DNA from: Ignavibacteriota bacterium
Lineage (GTDB): Bacteria; Bacteroidota; Ignavibacteria; Ignavibacteriales; Melioribacteraceae
DNA length: 64,000 bases
Direction: 5' to 3'
NCBI GenBank assembly: GCA_016713565.1
Contig: JADJOX010000007.1
Coordinates: forward strand, 310,001 to 374,000
Shown: positions 17,238 to 25,741 of the stretch, piece by piece
Layout of the letters: every line of letters starts with the position of its first letter
Numbering within the stretch: position 1 is the first letter of the stretch
Notes under the pieces: generated by a model
What the model was told of the DNA's origin: nothing
Database searches by the model: none
Seen by the model: the letters and a program-made list of their open reading frames with translations, nothing else
Position numbers and translations under genes: made by a program

Positions 17238-18887
17238 TTAATTTTTAATGCTTAATAAATTATTAAAAACTTTATTTTTATTCAAAATTTCTAAAGCTGT
17301 CGCAAATTGATTATCATATTTTAATGATTCGGTAATTCTGCCTTTTCTGCCTTCGTTTCTAGCAGATAATTCCTGTTTAATTTCCGAAATTATATCTGAT
17401 TTGTATTTATTCAATTCTTTCTTTTTAACATCGTCAAATTTTAGATCCAATTTTGAAACTTCATCAATTAAATTTGAATTATATCCTTCTTTCTTTATTG
17501 ACTCTTTCAATTCCGAAATTAATAATTCCGATTGAGTCTGATAATTAAAATCTTCCTTCTCCAAATATTTTTCAAACGCGTTAAATAAATTGTCATCGTT
17601 TGAACTGCTGATATTAACATTAGAAGAAGTATTAAAATAGTTTGTGGCAAATTTAAAAAACATACCCTTTGCCAATAAACTTCTTACCAAATGAGATTCA
17701 GATGAATTTACAACAATAGTATCAGGTGTAATTCCGCCTTTGCCGTGAACCTCTCTTTTATTATCCGTGAAAAATGATTTATTATCATCATTTACGTTAT
17801 CGCCAAAAATTTCTTTTTCATTGGAGTATTCAATTTCTTGAATACATCTTCCGCTTGGAGTATAATATCTTGCTGTCGTCATTTTCAAAGAAGTGTTGAA
17901 TGAAAGAGGAATTACTGTTTGTACCAATCCTTTACCATAAGATTTTGTACCTAAAATTACTCCGCGGTCATGATCTTGAATAGCGCCTGCAACAATTTCA
18001 GATGCTGAAGCTGATCCATTATCTACAAGCAGAATTAATTTTGCCTTTCCGGCAATCGGTTCTTCCTGCGCATTAAAAATCTGTTCTTTTGATTCATCTC
18101 TGCCTTTAATGGAAACAACTTTTTGTCCTTTATTTAGGAATTTTTCGCTAACATCAATCGCGGCGTCTAAAAGTCCGCCGGGATTTCCCCGCAAATCCAA
18201 TATTATAGAATTTATATCTTTCTGAATTTTTAATTCATGCAGAGCTTTTCTAATTTCATCACCAGCGCTTCTTGAAAAACTGCTGAGTTTCAAATAAGCA
18301 TTATTGCTATTTTCGGGAACAAATCCGTAAAATGTTAAATTTTTTATTTCAATTTCTTCACTGACTAAATTAAAAATAATATCACCTTTAACACCTTCTC
18401 TTTCTATAGTTAATGATATTTCTGTTCCGGGTTCGCGTTTTAAATAATTTCCCAATTCGTCATAATTTTCTTTTGTAATATCCACAGAATCGACTTTTTT
18501 AATAACGTCGCCGATTCTAATTCCCTGCCTTTGTGCCGAATATCCTTCAATCAGATCAACAATTGTTATTTTATCATTATATAACCCGACTGTAGCTCCT
18601 ATACCGCCGTATTTACCTTTGGTAATAAGTTCAATATCCTTTTGGTGTTTTTCATCAATATAAACAGTATAAGGATCTAAAGCATCGAGCATGCCTTTTA
18701 TTCCTTGCAGCATAAATGGTTCCGGGTTAACTTCATCTACATAATTTAGCGCAACCTCTTTATATACTCTGCCGTATATATCTATTGCTTTGGACATTTT
18801 AAAATATATATCCGAATCGCTGTTAACAAAACCGCCCAATACAATTATAGATAAAACAGCAAATAATTTATATATACTTTTAACCAT
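17238..18887 (-). CDS. S41-family carboxy-terminal processing peptidase (CtpA-like)
   Basis: 549 residues with an N-terminal signal/anchor segment (about 5-22). A PDZ domain (about 85-170) follows, with KYGGIGATVGL and GIRIGDVIKKVD. The protease domain carries LDLRGNPGG, the nucleophile in DNGSASASEIVAG (about 290) and the catalytic Lys in GTKSYGKGLVQ (about 317). The end is a long, basic helical tail. These periplasmic Ser-Lys proteases trim C-termini of envelope proteins or regulate peptidoglycan hydrolases. It overlaps tmk by 8 bases. Confidence 0.92.
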   Translation of the reverse strand: MVKSIYKLFAVLSIIVLGGFVNSDSDIYFKMSKAIDIYGRVYKEVALNYVDEVNPEPFMLQGIKGMLDALDPYTVYIDEKHQKDIELITKGKYGGIGATVGLYNDKITIVDLIEGYSAQRQGIRIGDVIKKVDSVDITKENYDELGNYLKREPGTEISLTIEREGVKGDIIFNLVSEEIEIKNLTFYGFVPENSNNAYLKLSSFSRSAGDEIRKALHELKIQKDINSIILDLRGNPGGLLDAAIDVSEKFLNKGQKVVSIKGRDESKEQIFNAQEEPIAGKAKLILLVDNGSASASEIVAGAIQDHDRGVILGTKSYGKGLVQTVIPLSFNTSLKMTTARYYTPSGRCIQEIEYSNEKEIFGDNVNDDNKSFFTDNKREVHGKGGITPDTIVVNSSESHLVRSLLAKGMFFKFATNYFNTSSNVNISSSNDDNLFNAFEKYLEKEDFNYQTQSELLISELKESIKKEGYNSNLIDEVSKLDLKFDDVKKKELNKYKSDIISEIKQELSARNEGRKGRITESLKYDNQFATALEILNKNKVFNNLLSIKN

Positions 18888-19512
18888 TATTATTTTTATC
18901 CTTTAGTAAATTTTCTACAATAACTTTTATTTTTTCATGAATTTTTTCCACTGACATTAAACCATCAATTGTTATAAACCGTTCCTCGTTTTCAGAAATA
19001 TTTTTATAACCGTTTCTTACTTTTTCATAAAATGAATTCTTTGAAATCTCAATTCTGTCAAGTTCTGAATTTTGAACATTGGATTTCCTTCTGTTAACTT
19101 CTTCAACAGGAATATCGAGAAAGAAAGTTAAATCGGGAACAGCGTTTCCAATTGCAAATTTCTGCAAATCGGATACAAAATTAACATTTAATTCTCTTCC
19201 AAAACCTTGGTACGCAATGGAAGAATCATGAAATCTATCGGAAATAACTATAAATCCTTCTTCCAATTTTGGTATTATTACTTCTCTTACTAATTGTGCG
19301 CGGCTAGCCGAAAATAATAATAGTTCTGTTTCAAAAAACATTTCTTCATTATTTCTATCTAGAATAATATTTCTGATCTTTTCAGAAATTTTTACACCAC
19401 CAGGTTCTCTTATAAGAGACACTTGTAAATTACGTGATGTCAAATATTCTTGTAAAAGTTTAACTTGTGTGGACTTTCCGCAAAAATCCAAGCCTTCAAA
19501 TGTTATAAACAT
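18880..19512 (-). CDS. tmk: Thymidylate kinase
   Basis: 210 residues. The P-loop is EGLDFCGKSTQ (6-16; the family usually has DGxGKST, so Phe-Cys is a mild variant). DR and the Tyr-Gln pair of the dTMP site are in SDRFHDSSIAYQGFGREL, and a LID Arg region follows (EVNRRKSNV). It phosphorylates dTMP to dTDP. The start lies two bases after the upstream ybbR-like gene's end, and its 3' end overlaps the S41 protease start, so it is part of a four-gene minus-strand run. Confidence 0.95.
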   Translation of the reverse strand: MFITFEGLDFCGKSTQVKLLQEYLTSRNLQVSLIREPGGVKISEKIRNIILDRNNEEMFFETELLLFSASRAQLVREVIIPKLEEGFIVISDRFHDSSIAYQGFGRELNVNFVSDLQKFAIGNAVPDLTFFLDIPVEEVNRRKSNVQNSELDRIEISKNSFYEKVRNGYKNISENEERFITIDGLMSVEKIHEKIKVIVENLLKDKNNNG

Positions 19513-19513
19513 A

Positions 19514-20425
19514 TCAGTATTTTTTAATTATATAATCTAAACGTTTTGGTTTAACGTCAACAATAGATGTGAATTTTGGCAATTCAATTGTCGGCTCTAT
19601 CGAGCCGGTTGTATCATTCAACGCTTGCTGAAATCTAACATATGCATTAATGTCTTCATTTTTAATTTTGCTTAGCAAATTAATTCCACCGCGAACTACA
19701 ACTGTAATGTTTTCAGGCGATAAATTTAATTCATATTTGTCGGGAATATTTTTTCTCTCTACTAAAACATTTTCAAAAGTTTTATCTACAATTTTTTGAA
19801 CGTTCAGTAATATTTTACATTCTGTAATATTGCAATCAACAAATTCCGGACTTTGCAGTTGTACTTTTACAGCGGTTTCTTTTTCTAAATTATTTAGCTG
19901 CAATCCCGCCGTATTTATAATCGAATACTCGTTTACAATACTTTCCGGACCTGATATAGTTACGGAATCAGGCAATATTTTAGCTTGTGAAACTAAGTCG
20001 TATCCCGGTTTAAATGATAAAACCAAAACGGGAAGTATTTCAACTTTTTTAGTTATTTTCTTTTCCAACTTCAGGGTAATTTTTTCAGGACTGAGTTCGG
20101 CTAATTGAAGCGTAGACGAAATCCATGTATTTGCATTAAGCATATTTTTTGTGGGAATAACCGTTTCACCAATTTCCTGAGGAGATTGAATTAAAAATTT
20201 TGGATCTCTGCCTAATGTATGTTGTGCGAGCTGCCAGCCTTGTCCTTTCAAACTTAAAATAATTTCTTTAGCTGAAATATGACTGACCGCTAAATTTTCG
20301 GGCACATCTAAAACTTTTGGCGGAAGATTTAAAGTTATTGAAAACTCCCCTGAAAATGATACAAAAACCCAAAGCAGAATTGAGAAAGTTAAAATGAATA
20401 GAATTGTTATTATCTTTTTTTTCAT
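19514..20425 (-). CDS. YbbR/CdaR-like domain protein
   Basis: 303 residues. An N-terminal membrane segment (about 5-23, KIITILFILTFSILLWVFV) is followed by repeated beta-rich YbbR-like modules, visible as PENLAVSHISAKEIILSLKG, SPEKITLKLEKK, LPDSVTISGPESIV and SPENITVVVRGG. In Firmicutes CdaR is the membrane regulator of the diadenylate cyclase CdaA, but no cyclase gene is in the window. Bacteroidota and relatives carry such proteins beside tmk or tRNA-modification genes. The protein is probably periplasmic, tethered by its N-terminus. Function is inferred from the fold only. Confidence 0.72.
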   Translation of the reverse strand: MKKKIITILFILTFSILLWVFVSFSGEFSITLNLPPKVLDVPENLAVSHISAKEIILSLKGQGWQLAQHTLGRDPKFLIQSPQEIGETVIPTKNMLNANTWISSTLQLAELSPEKITLKLEKKITKKVEILPVLVLSFKPGYDLVSQAKILPDSVTISGPESIVNEYSIINTAGLQLNNLEKETAVKVQLQSPEFVDCNITECKILLNVQKIVDKTFENVLVERKNIPDKYELNLSPENITVVVRGGINLLSKIKNEDINAYVRFQQALNDTTGSIEPTIELPKFTSIVDVKPKRLDYIIKKY

Positions 20426-20434
20426 AATACAAAT

Positions 20435-20462
20435 ATAAAAAACTCCACTATTATGTGGAGTT
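20435..20462 (-). terminator. Rho-independent terminator of the BMC operon
   Basis: On the minus strand AACTCCAC (20462-20455) pairs perfectly with GTGGAGTT (20448-20441) around a six-base loop and is followed by TTTTTT. It lies 35 bases beyond the stop of the second BMC gene and before the ybbR-like gene. Confidence 0.85.
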
Positions 20463-20496
20463 AAGAAACAAATTTATTAAGTTCAAAAACTTATTT

Positions 20497-21111
20497 CTAT
20501 AAATTTTTGAAATAATCTAAAAGCTGATTTCTATTTGCTTTAGAAATTTCTCTGCCTTTTATTGGAAAATTAGAAAACTCTCGTGCACGTTTTCTAAGTA
20601 AATGAACATTTAAACTTTCCAACTCTTTTAAATTTGCCGAATCTGATTTTTTAAGTGATGTGGAACTGGAACTACTTGCTGAAACAATTTTTTCTTCCTT
20701 TGGCTTAATTTTAACTTCAACTGCGGATTTGGAAATTTGCTCTGAAGTTATAATATTTTCAGATTTAACTGTTTCAGGCAGTTCTGTTTCGTTTACTACG
20801 AGATCTGTTATTGGAGCATTATCAATTTCTGTAAAATTAATATTCTCCATCACAATTTTATCAATTTCATCGTCGGGTCTTGGAATAACGTGTACGGAAA
20901 CCAATTCCCCAACTCTTTGCGCGGCGGCTGCACCTGCATCAGTTGCTGCTTTAACTGCGGCAGTTTCGCCGATTACTTTTATTAAAATTAAGGCACCGGT
21001 AACCTTTTCTTTCCCAATTATTTTAACGTCCGCGGCTTTAACCATCGCGTCCGCAGCTTCAATTGCGGCAACCAATCCTTTGGTTTCTATCAATCCTAAT
21101 GCTTGATCCAT
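20497..21111 (-). CDS. BMC shell protein with disordered linker and SAP/Rho-N-like tail
   Basis: 204 residues. Residues 1-90 are a BMC-H (Pfam BMC) domain, nearly the same as the next gene upstream (ALGLIETKGLVAAIEAADAM, AAVKAATDAGAAAA, VHVIPRP). The pore-loop and strand region differ, with TGALILIKVIGETAA instead of a Gly-Gly stretch. A Ser/Lys/Glu-rich linker of about 70 residues follows, then a C-terminal helical module (about 163-204) with LNVHLLRKRAREF and ISKANRNQLLDYF, resembling SAP or Rho-N nucleic-acid-binding folds. EutK and PduK are other BMC shell proteins with C-terminal extensions. It would form a hexamer tile with luminal or cytosolic tails. The gap to the upstream shell gene is 8 bases. 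Confidence 0.9.
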   Translation of the reverse strand: MDQALGLIETKGLVAAIEAADAMVKAADVKIIGKEKVTGALILIKVIGETAAVKAATDAGAAAAQRVGELVSVHVIPRPDDEIDKIVMENINFTEIDNAPITDLVVNETELPETVKSENIITSEQISKSAVEVKIKPKEEKIVSASSSSSTSLKKSDSANLKELESLNVHLLRKRAREFSNFPIKGREISKANRNQLLDYFKNL

Positions 21112-21119
21112 AGTTTTAA

Positions 21120-21398
21120 TTATTTACGTTTAGGTAAAATTATTTCAACGTCTGAATGTGGTCTTGGAATTACATGAACGGAAACTAATTCGCCTACTCT
21201 TTGCGCTGCGGCTGCACCTGCATCGGTTGCTGCTTTAACTGCTCCAACATCTCCTCTAACCATTACCGTTACATATCCACCGCCAATAATCTCTTTTCCT
21301 AATAATTCAACTTTAGCAGCTTTTACCATTGCATCTGCGGCTTCAATTGCGCCAACCAAACCTTTTGTTTCTATCATTCCAAGTGCGTCAAGTGTCAT
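21120..21398 (-). CDS. BMC-H microcompartment shell protein, PduA/EutM type
   Basis: 92 residues, the size of a single-domain hexameric shell protein. ALGMIETKGLVGAIEAADAM opens the BMC fold, VMVRGDVGAVKAATDAGAAA is nearly the PduA sequence, and it ends VHVIPRPHSDVEIILPK, again as in PduA/EutM. The pore loop reads EIIGGGYVTV. It should form the hexagonal facets of a proteinaceous microcompartment. It is first in a two-gene operon with a sigma-70-like promoter (21433-21461), an SD GGGAG eight bases before ATG, and a terminator after the second gene. No core enzyme or BMC-P pentamer gene is adjacent. Confidence 0.96.
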   Translation of the reverse strand: MTLDALGMIETKGLVGAIEAADAMVKAAKVELLGKEIIGGGYVTVMVRGDVGAVKAATDAGAAAAQRVGELVSVHVIPRPHSDVEIILPKRK

Positions 21399-21432
21399 AA
21401 AAATGCTCCCAAATTGGTTAAAATTTATGTGA

Positions 21433-21461
21433 AAAATAGCTTATATATTTAATAATGTCAA
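21433..21461 (-). promoter_or_regulatory. Candidate sigma-70 promoter of the BMC operon
   Basis: On the minus strand TTGACA (21461-21456), a 17-base spacer and TATTTT (21438-21433) form a near-consensus -35/-10 pair. The predicted start site would give a leader of about 27 bases with SD GGGAG before the ATG at 21398. Confidence 0.55.
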
Positions 21462-21492
21462 TTATATTTCTACCAACCGCTTTTAATTATTA

Positions 21493-21921
21493 TTAACTCT
21501 TGATTGTTTTCAAATAATCTTCCAAAATTACAGCCGCGGCTTTTCTATCGATCAATGATTTATCTTTACGTTTCTTCTTTGAGTTAACCGAAGTTTTAAT
21601 ATGCTCCCAGGCAATTGCCGATGAATATCGTTCATCCACAAATTCTACAGGAATCTTAAATTGATTTTCTACAACTATTTTAAATTTTTCTACATCTTCA
21701 GTTAATTTTGTTTTTGTTCCATCTTCTTTTAACGGATACCCGATAATAATTTCGGTAAAATTATATTCATCAAACATTTTTTTTATTTTATTCAAAAGCG
21801 CATGATCATTTTCTAAAGTTACTAAGGGAATCGCAAATATTTTTAAAGGATCGGATATGGCAAAGCCAATTCTTTTTTCACCATAATCAATTGCTAAAAT
21901 TCTTTCTATTTCGTCTTTCAT
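21493..21921 (-). CDS. ruvX: Putative Holliday-junction resolvase / pre-16S rRNA nuclease (YqgF)
   Basis: 142 residues with the YqgF RNase-H-like fold: ILAIDYGEKRIGFAISD (first catalytic Asp), IIIGYPLKEDGTKT, VDERYSSAIA (Glu) and SLIDRKAAAVILEDYL (final Asp). The family processes the 5' end of 16S rRNA in E. coli and has been proposed as a Holliday-junction resolvase. The ATG at 21921 follows the rel/spoT stop directly, so the two genes are co-transcribed and coupled. Confidence 0.93.
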   Translation of the reverse strand: MKDEIERILAIDYGEKRIGFAISDPLKIFAIPLVTLENDHALLNKIKKMFDEYNFTEIIIGYPLKEDGTKTKLTEDVEKFKIVVENQFKIPVEFVDERYSSAIAWEHIKTSVNSKKKRKDKSLIDRKAAAVILEDYLKTIKS

Positions 21922-24099
21922 TTATTGCGGATTAGGAGAATCAAAACGTTCTACTAAATAAACTCCTTTTATTTTTTTTAATCTTTCTATCAAACGATTT
22001 AAATTATTTACGTCTTGAATATGCACAGCAATTTGTCCGCTGAACATAGATTCATTTGTATTTATTGTCACAGATTTTATATTTGTATTTTGGAATCCCG
22101 CAATTGTATTAGAAATATCTTTTAAAATTCCAGGTCTGTCTTCGCCTTTAATTGTAATACCGGCTAAGAAAAATGAATTTGCGTCTCCAGGCCACTCAAC
22201 GGGAACAAGTCTATTTTCATTATTTTCTGAAAGCGACAATAAATTTTTACAATTTTTCCTATGGATTTTAATTCCTTCTCCAATTGTTATATAACCTACA
22301 ATCGGATCGCCGGGAATTGGGTTACAGCATTTCGCGTAATTGTAAACAAATCCTTTATGAGCACCATCAACAACAACTTCGCCAATACTTTCGCGAGCAA
22401 ATTTAGCAAAGCTGTCAAATTTTAAATCATTTAGTTCTTCTTCTTTAATTTCTTCGGGATTTAATATATTTTCAAGATCAACTTCATCTTCGGCAACGGC
22501 AACAAAAAACTTTGAAGGATTTTCATATTTTAATTTTTTAATTAATTTGTTTATATCATCCTGATTAAAAACAAGTTTATATTTTTTAAGTTTGCGTTCC
22601 CAAATTTCCTTTCCCGTCTCAACTATTCTATCTTCTTCTTTCTGTATGAATTTTCTAATATTTGATTTTGCTTTATGCGTTTTAACAAATTGAAGCCAGC
22701 TTTTATTCGGATGCTGATTTTTTGAAGTAAGAATTTCCACCTGGTCACCGCTCTGCAAAGGACTGCTTAGCGGAACAATTTTTCCGTTTACTTTTGCGCC
22801 GATGCAATGATAACCGACTTTACTGTGAATTTCATACGCGAAATCAACTGCCGTTGAATCTAAAGGAAGAATCTTCAAATCTCCTTTTGGAGTAAAAACA
22901 TAAATTTCATCCTGATATAAATTCAGCTTAAAACTTGCTAAAATTTCATTACTTGCTTCGTCTCTTGAAACACTTTCAAAAATATCACGTATCCAATTAA
23001 CCCAATCTTCCAGATCTCTGTTTGTCGAAGACATATTTTCTTTATATTTCCAATGCGCCGCAACACCTTTTTCCGCAATTTCATGCATCGCTCTGGTTCG
23101 TATTTGGATTTCAACAAGCTTGCCTTCAGGACCAATAACCGTGTTATGAATTGACTGATAATTATTCTTTTTTGGGATTGAAATAAAATCTTTAAATCGA
23201 TCAGGTATTGGTCTGAACAATTGGTTAATAATTCCCAAAACGTAATAGCAGTCATTCTGATCATTATTTTCAAGGATAATCCTAATTGCGGAAAGATCAT
23301 AAATATCTTCAAGAGGTTTATTTTGCTTTATCATCTTTTTATAAATGCTGTATAAGTGTTTCGGTCTTCCCCCAATTTCATAAACAAGTTCATGCTCATC
23401 CAACCGCTTTTTAATTGGTTCGGTTACAACTTTTATATAAGATTCTCTTTCCCTTCTTGTTTCGTTCAGTTTTTTGGCAATTTCGTTATAAGCATCTTTA
23501 TTAAGATATTTGAATGCAAGATCTTCAAGTTCCCATTTAACTTTTGCGAGTCCGAACCTATGCGCAAACGGCGCGTATATTTCCAACGTTTCAGTTGCAA
23601 TTCTTCTTTGTTTATGAAGCGGCACAAATTCAAGTGTTCGCATGTTATGAAGACGATCGGCAAATTTTACTAAAATTACCCTAACATCATTTACCATAGA
23701 AAGCAATAATTTTCTATAGTTTTCAGCTTGAGTAATATTATGTCCTCTAAAGACTCCGCTAATTTTTGTAACGCCGTCAACAATTTCTGCAACTTCTTTT
23801 CCGAATTCGCGCTCAATAAATTCTAAACTTATATCAGTATCTTCTACAACATCATGAAGCAAAGCGCTAACAATTGAAATATCATCCAATGGAATTTCTT
23901 TTGCTACAATCATTGTTACATTATAAGGATGAAGAAAATACGGTTCTCCTGAAGCTCTAAAATGATTTTTATGTGCTTCGTAGCTTAACTTAAATGCTTT
24001 GGTAATTAATTCTTCATTAAAAGAATGCAGATTTTTTCTGCAGAGAGATAATAAGTCCGCGAGCAAAGTATCTAACTGTATGTCGTCTAAAATTATCAT
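21922..24099 (-). CDS. Bifunctional (p)ppGpp synthetase/hydrolase
   Basis: 725 residues with the complete Rel/SpoT layout. The HD hydrolase domain has FLHPYNV and SALLHDVVEDT (intact HD), with DRLHNMRTL. The synthetase domain has GRPKHLYSIYKK and IYDLSAIRII. The TGS domain begins at EIYVFTPKGD (about 395), and a conserved-Cys region AKCCNPIPGDPIVGYIT plus HRKNC precedes the ACT domain with VDGAH-independent GITIKGEDRPGIL. Both catalytic halves look intact, so it should make and degrade (p)ppGpp in the stringent response. It lies between a TPR protein gene and ruvX. Confidence 0.95.
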   Translation of the reverse strand: MIILDDIQLDTLLADLLSLCRKNLHSFNEELITKAFKLSYEAHKNHFRASGEPYFLHPYNVTMIVAKEIPLDDISIVSALLHDVVEDTDISLEFIEREFGKEVAEIVDGVTKISGVFRGHNITQAENYRKLLLSMVNDVRVILVKFADRLHNMRTLEFVPLHKQRRIATETLEIYAPFAHRFGLAKVKWELEDLAFKYLNKDAYNEIAKKLNETRRERESYIKVVTEPIKKRLDEHELVYEIGGRPKHLYSIYKKMIKQNKPLEDIYDLSAIRIILENNDQNDCYYVLGIINQLFRPIPDRFKDFISIPKKNNYQSIHNTVIGPEGKLVEIQIRTRAMHEIAEKGVAAHWKYKENMSSTNRDLEDWVNWIRDIFESVSRDEASNEILASFKLNLYQDEIYVFTPKGDLKILPLDSTAVDFAYEIHSKVGYHCIGAKVNGKIVPLSSPLQSGDQVEILTSKNQHPNKSWLQFVKTHKAKSNIRKFIQKEEDRIVETGKEIWERKLKKYKLVFNQDDINKLIKKLKYENPSKFFVAVAEDEVDLENILNPEEIKEEELNDLKFDSFAKFARESIGEVVVDGAHKGFVYNYAKCCNPIPGDPIVGYITIGEGIKIHRKNCKNLLSLSENNENRLVPVEWPGDANSFFLAGITIKGEDRPGILKDISNTIAGFQNTNIKSVTINTNESMFSGQIAVHIQDVNNLNRLIERLKKIKGVYLVERFDSPNPQ

Positions 24100-24102
24100 T
24101 AT

Positions 24103-25128
24103 CTATTTATTACCGGATATATTTTCTATTTCATTCTTTAATTCTGCAACTCTGTCAATTCTATCTTCTAGCCTATCTTTAATTTCTTCAGAATTAAATT
24201 CAAAATCAAGTATTTCGTTGCATAATTGATAAGCTTTATCATATTTTTTAAGATCAAAGTATAACATTGCGATCTTATGCATTAAAACAATGTCATTGTA
24301 AAAGTTTCTATTTTTTAATTTTTGCACAGATGTCAAAATTTGCTGATAAATTTCAATTGACTTTTCTTTAGATATATCTTGATAAGCTCTTGCCAATGCC
24401 CATTTGAAAAATCTGGAATCTTTATAATTAACCAACATTTTATTTGCCAATTCAACGGCTTTTTCGCTTTTACCGTAATCAATATAAATCCACAACAAAG
24501 AATTTATTGCCAAATATTGATTATAGGTATCAAATTTAATTGAGCTTTCCAATTGTTTTACAGCTTCACTTCTATCATCATTTACAAACGGGAGCCAATT
24601 TAAAGTTTTGGTCTGCGCGCTTCTCCAATATTTATAAATCCATTTAGCAATTTTAGCTTCTTCGAAATCATTATCAATTGCCTGACATTTTTGAAAATAT
24701 TGAAGCGAGAAAACTCCATCGGCAAATGCCGGAATTAAATTGGAACCTATTGAATTATAATACGCGCGGTAGGCATAGATTACTGCTTGGAAATAATTGT
24801 ACCACAAATTTTCGGCATCGGACTTTAATAATACTTCGGTTTGTTTATCGGCTGAATTTAATAAAGAATCAACATAATTTTCATTTATAAATTTTTCATA
24901 ATCTACTGATTCAGCAATGTGAACTGCTGACAAATATATTTTCCCTAAAGGTAAATTTGGAAATTCAGCATCTAAATTTTTGAATGTTTTTTTTGCGGAG
25001 CCGTAATCTTCCAATAATATTTTATCAATACCGTATTTAAGCAAGGAATCTACTTTTTGATCAGGATATTGCTGCGCAAAATTTTGATACGCGATAAACA
25101 GAAAAATTAAAAATTTATAACGTACCAA
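24103..25128 (-). CDS. Exported TPR-like protein of unknown function
   Basis: About 341 residues from a TTG at 25128; the longer frame to 25173 runs into upp and its first residues are not protein-like. From this start the N-terminus is a signal peptide (KFLIFLFIAYQNFAQQ). The rest consists of helical repeats with TPR-like spacing, e.g. near AKKTFKNLDAEFPN, EKAVELANKMLVNYKD and KKYDKAYQLCNEIL. The protein probably acts as a periplasmic or outer-membrane-facing scaffold. It overlaps the upp 3' end by 14 bases and is followed three bases later by rel/spoT, which suggests co-transcription but not a shared role. Confidence 0.75.
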   Translation of the reverse strand: MVRYKFLIFLFIAYQNFAQQYPDQKVDSLLKYGIDKILLEDYGSAKKTFKNLDAEFPNLPLGKIYLSAVHIAESVDYEKFINENYVDSLLNSADKQTEVLLKSDAENLWYNYFQAVIYAYRAYYNSIGSNLIPAFADGVFSLQYFQKCQAIDNDFEEAKIAKWIYKYWRSAQTKTLNWLPFVNDDRSEAVKQLESSIKFDTYNQYLAINSLLWIYIDYGKSEKAVELANKMLVNYKDSRFFKWALARAYQDISKEKSIEIYQQILTSVQKLKNRNFYNDIVLMHKIAMLYFDLKKYDKAYQLCNEILDFEFNSEEIKDRLEDRIDRVAELKNEIENISGNK

Positions 25129-25741
25129 ATGTTCTGTCTCCGGCGTCTCCCAATCCAGGAAGAATAAAACCATGTTCGTTAAGTTCTCTATCTAAAACGG
25201 CGGTATAAATCGGAACATCGGGATGATCACCGCTTAATCTAACCACGCCTTCAGGAGCCGCGATCAATGATGCCATTACACAATCATTTGCTCCTCTATG
25301 CTTTAAAAATGAAATTGCGGCCGATGAACTTCCTCCGGTTGCCAGCATTGGATCCAAAACAATTACTTTTGATATTTCTAAATTTTTCGGAGCTTTATAA
25401 TAATAATCAATGGGTTTCAATGTCTTTTCATCTCTTTGCAATCCGATATGTCCGACTTTCGCGCTTGGAATCATTTCAATGAAAGAATTTACTAAACTTA
25501 ATCCAGCGCGCAAAACGGGAACCAATACAATTTGTTTTGCCAAATTGTAACCTTTGGTTATTTCAAGTGGAGTTTCGACATCAATTTCAATTGTTTCAAA
25601 TTCTTTGCTAATTTCAATTGCCAGCGCGTAGGCAATTCTCCTTACTGCTAATCTAAATTGATATTCCCTTGTTTCCTTATTTCGCAAATAAGTTATATCT
25701 CTGCTAATTAAAGGATTTGATACAATTTTAAGATTTTTCAT
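25115..25741 (-). CDS. upp: Uracil phosphoribosyltransferase
   Basis: 208 residues, the usual size. The PRPP loop is VIVLDPMLATGGSSSAAI (about 123-140). The uracil-binding C-terminal segment is present (near IYTAVLDRELNEHGFILPGLGDAGDR). Upstream, VPVLRAGLSL is also conserved. The enzyme salvages uracil to UMP with PRPP. Its ATG overlaps the TAA of the disulfide-reductase-like gene (TAATGA), so the two are translationally coupled. Confidence 0.96.
   Translation of the reverse strand: MKNLKIVSNPLISRDITYLRNKETREYQFRLAVRRIAYALAIEISKEFETIEIDVETPLEITKGYNLAKQIVLVPVLRAGLSLVNSFIEMIPSAKVGHIGLQRDEKTLKPIDYYYKAPKNLEISKVIVLDPMLATGGSSSAAISFLKHRGANDCVMASLIAAPEGVVRLSGDHPDVPIYTAVLDRELNEHGFILPGLGDAGDRTFGTL

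Noticed and set aside
20497..21398. The two BMC genes as a simple recent duplication without function
   Set aside because: Their pore regions differ and one carries a 115-residue extension, while both keep the complete BMC fold and share a promoter and terminator, so they look like maintained paralogues.
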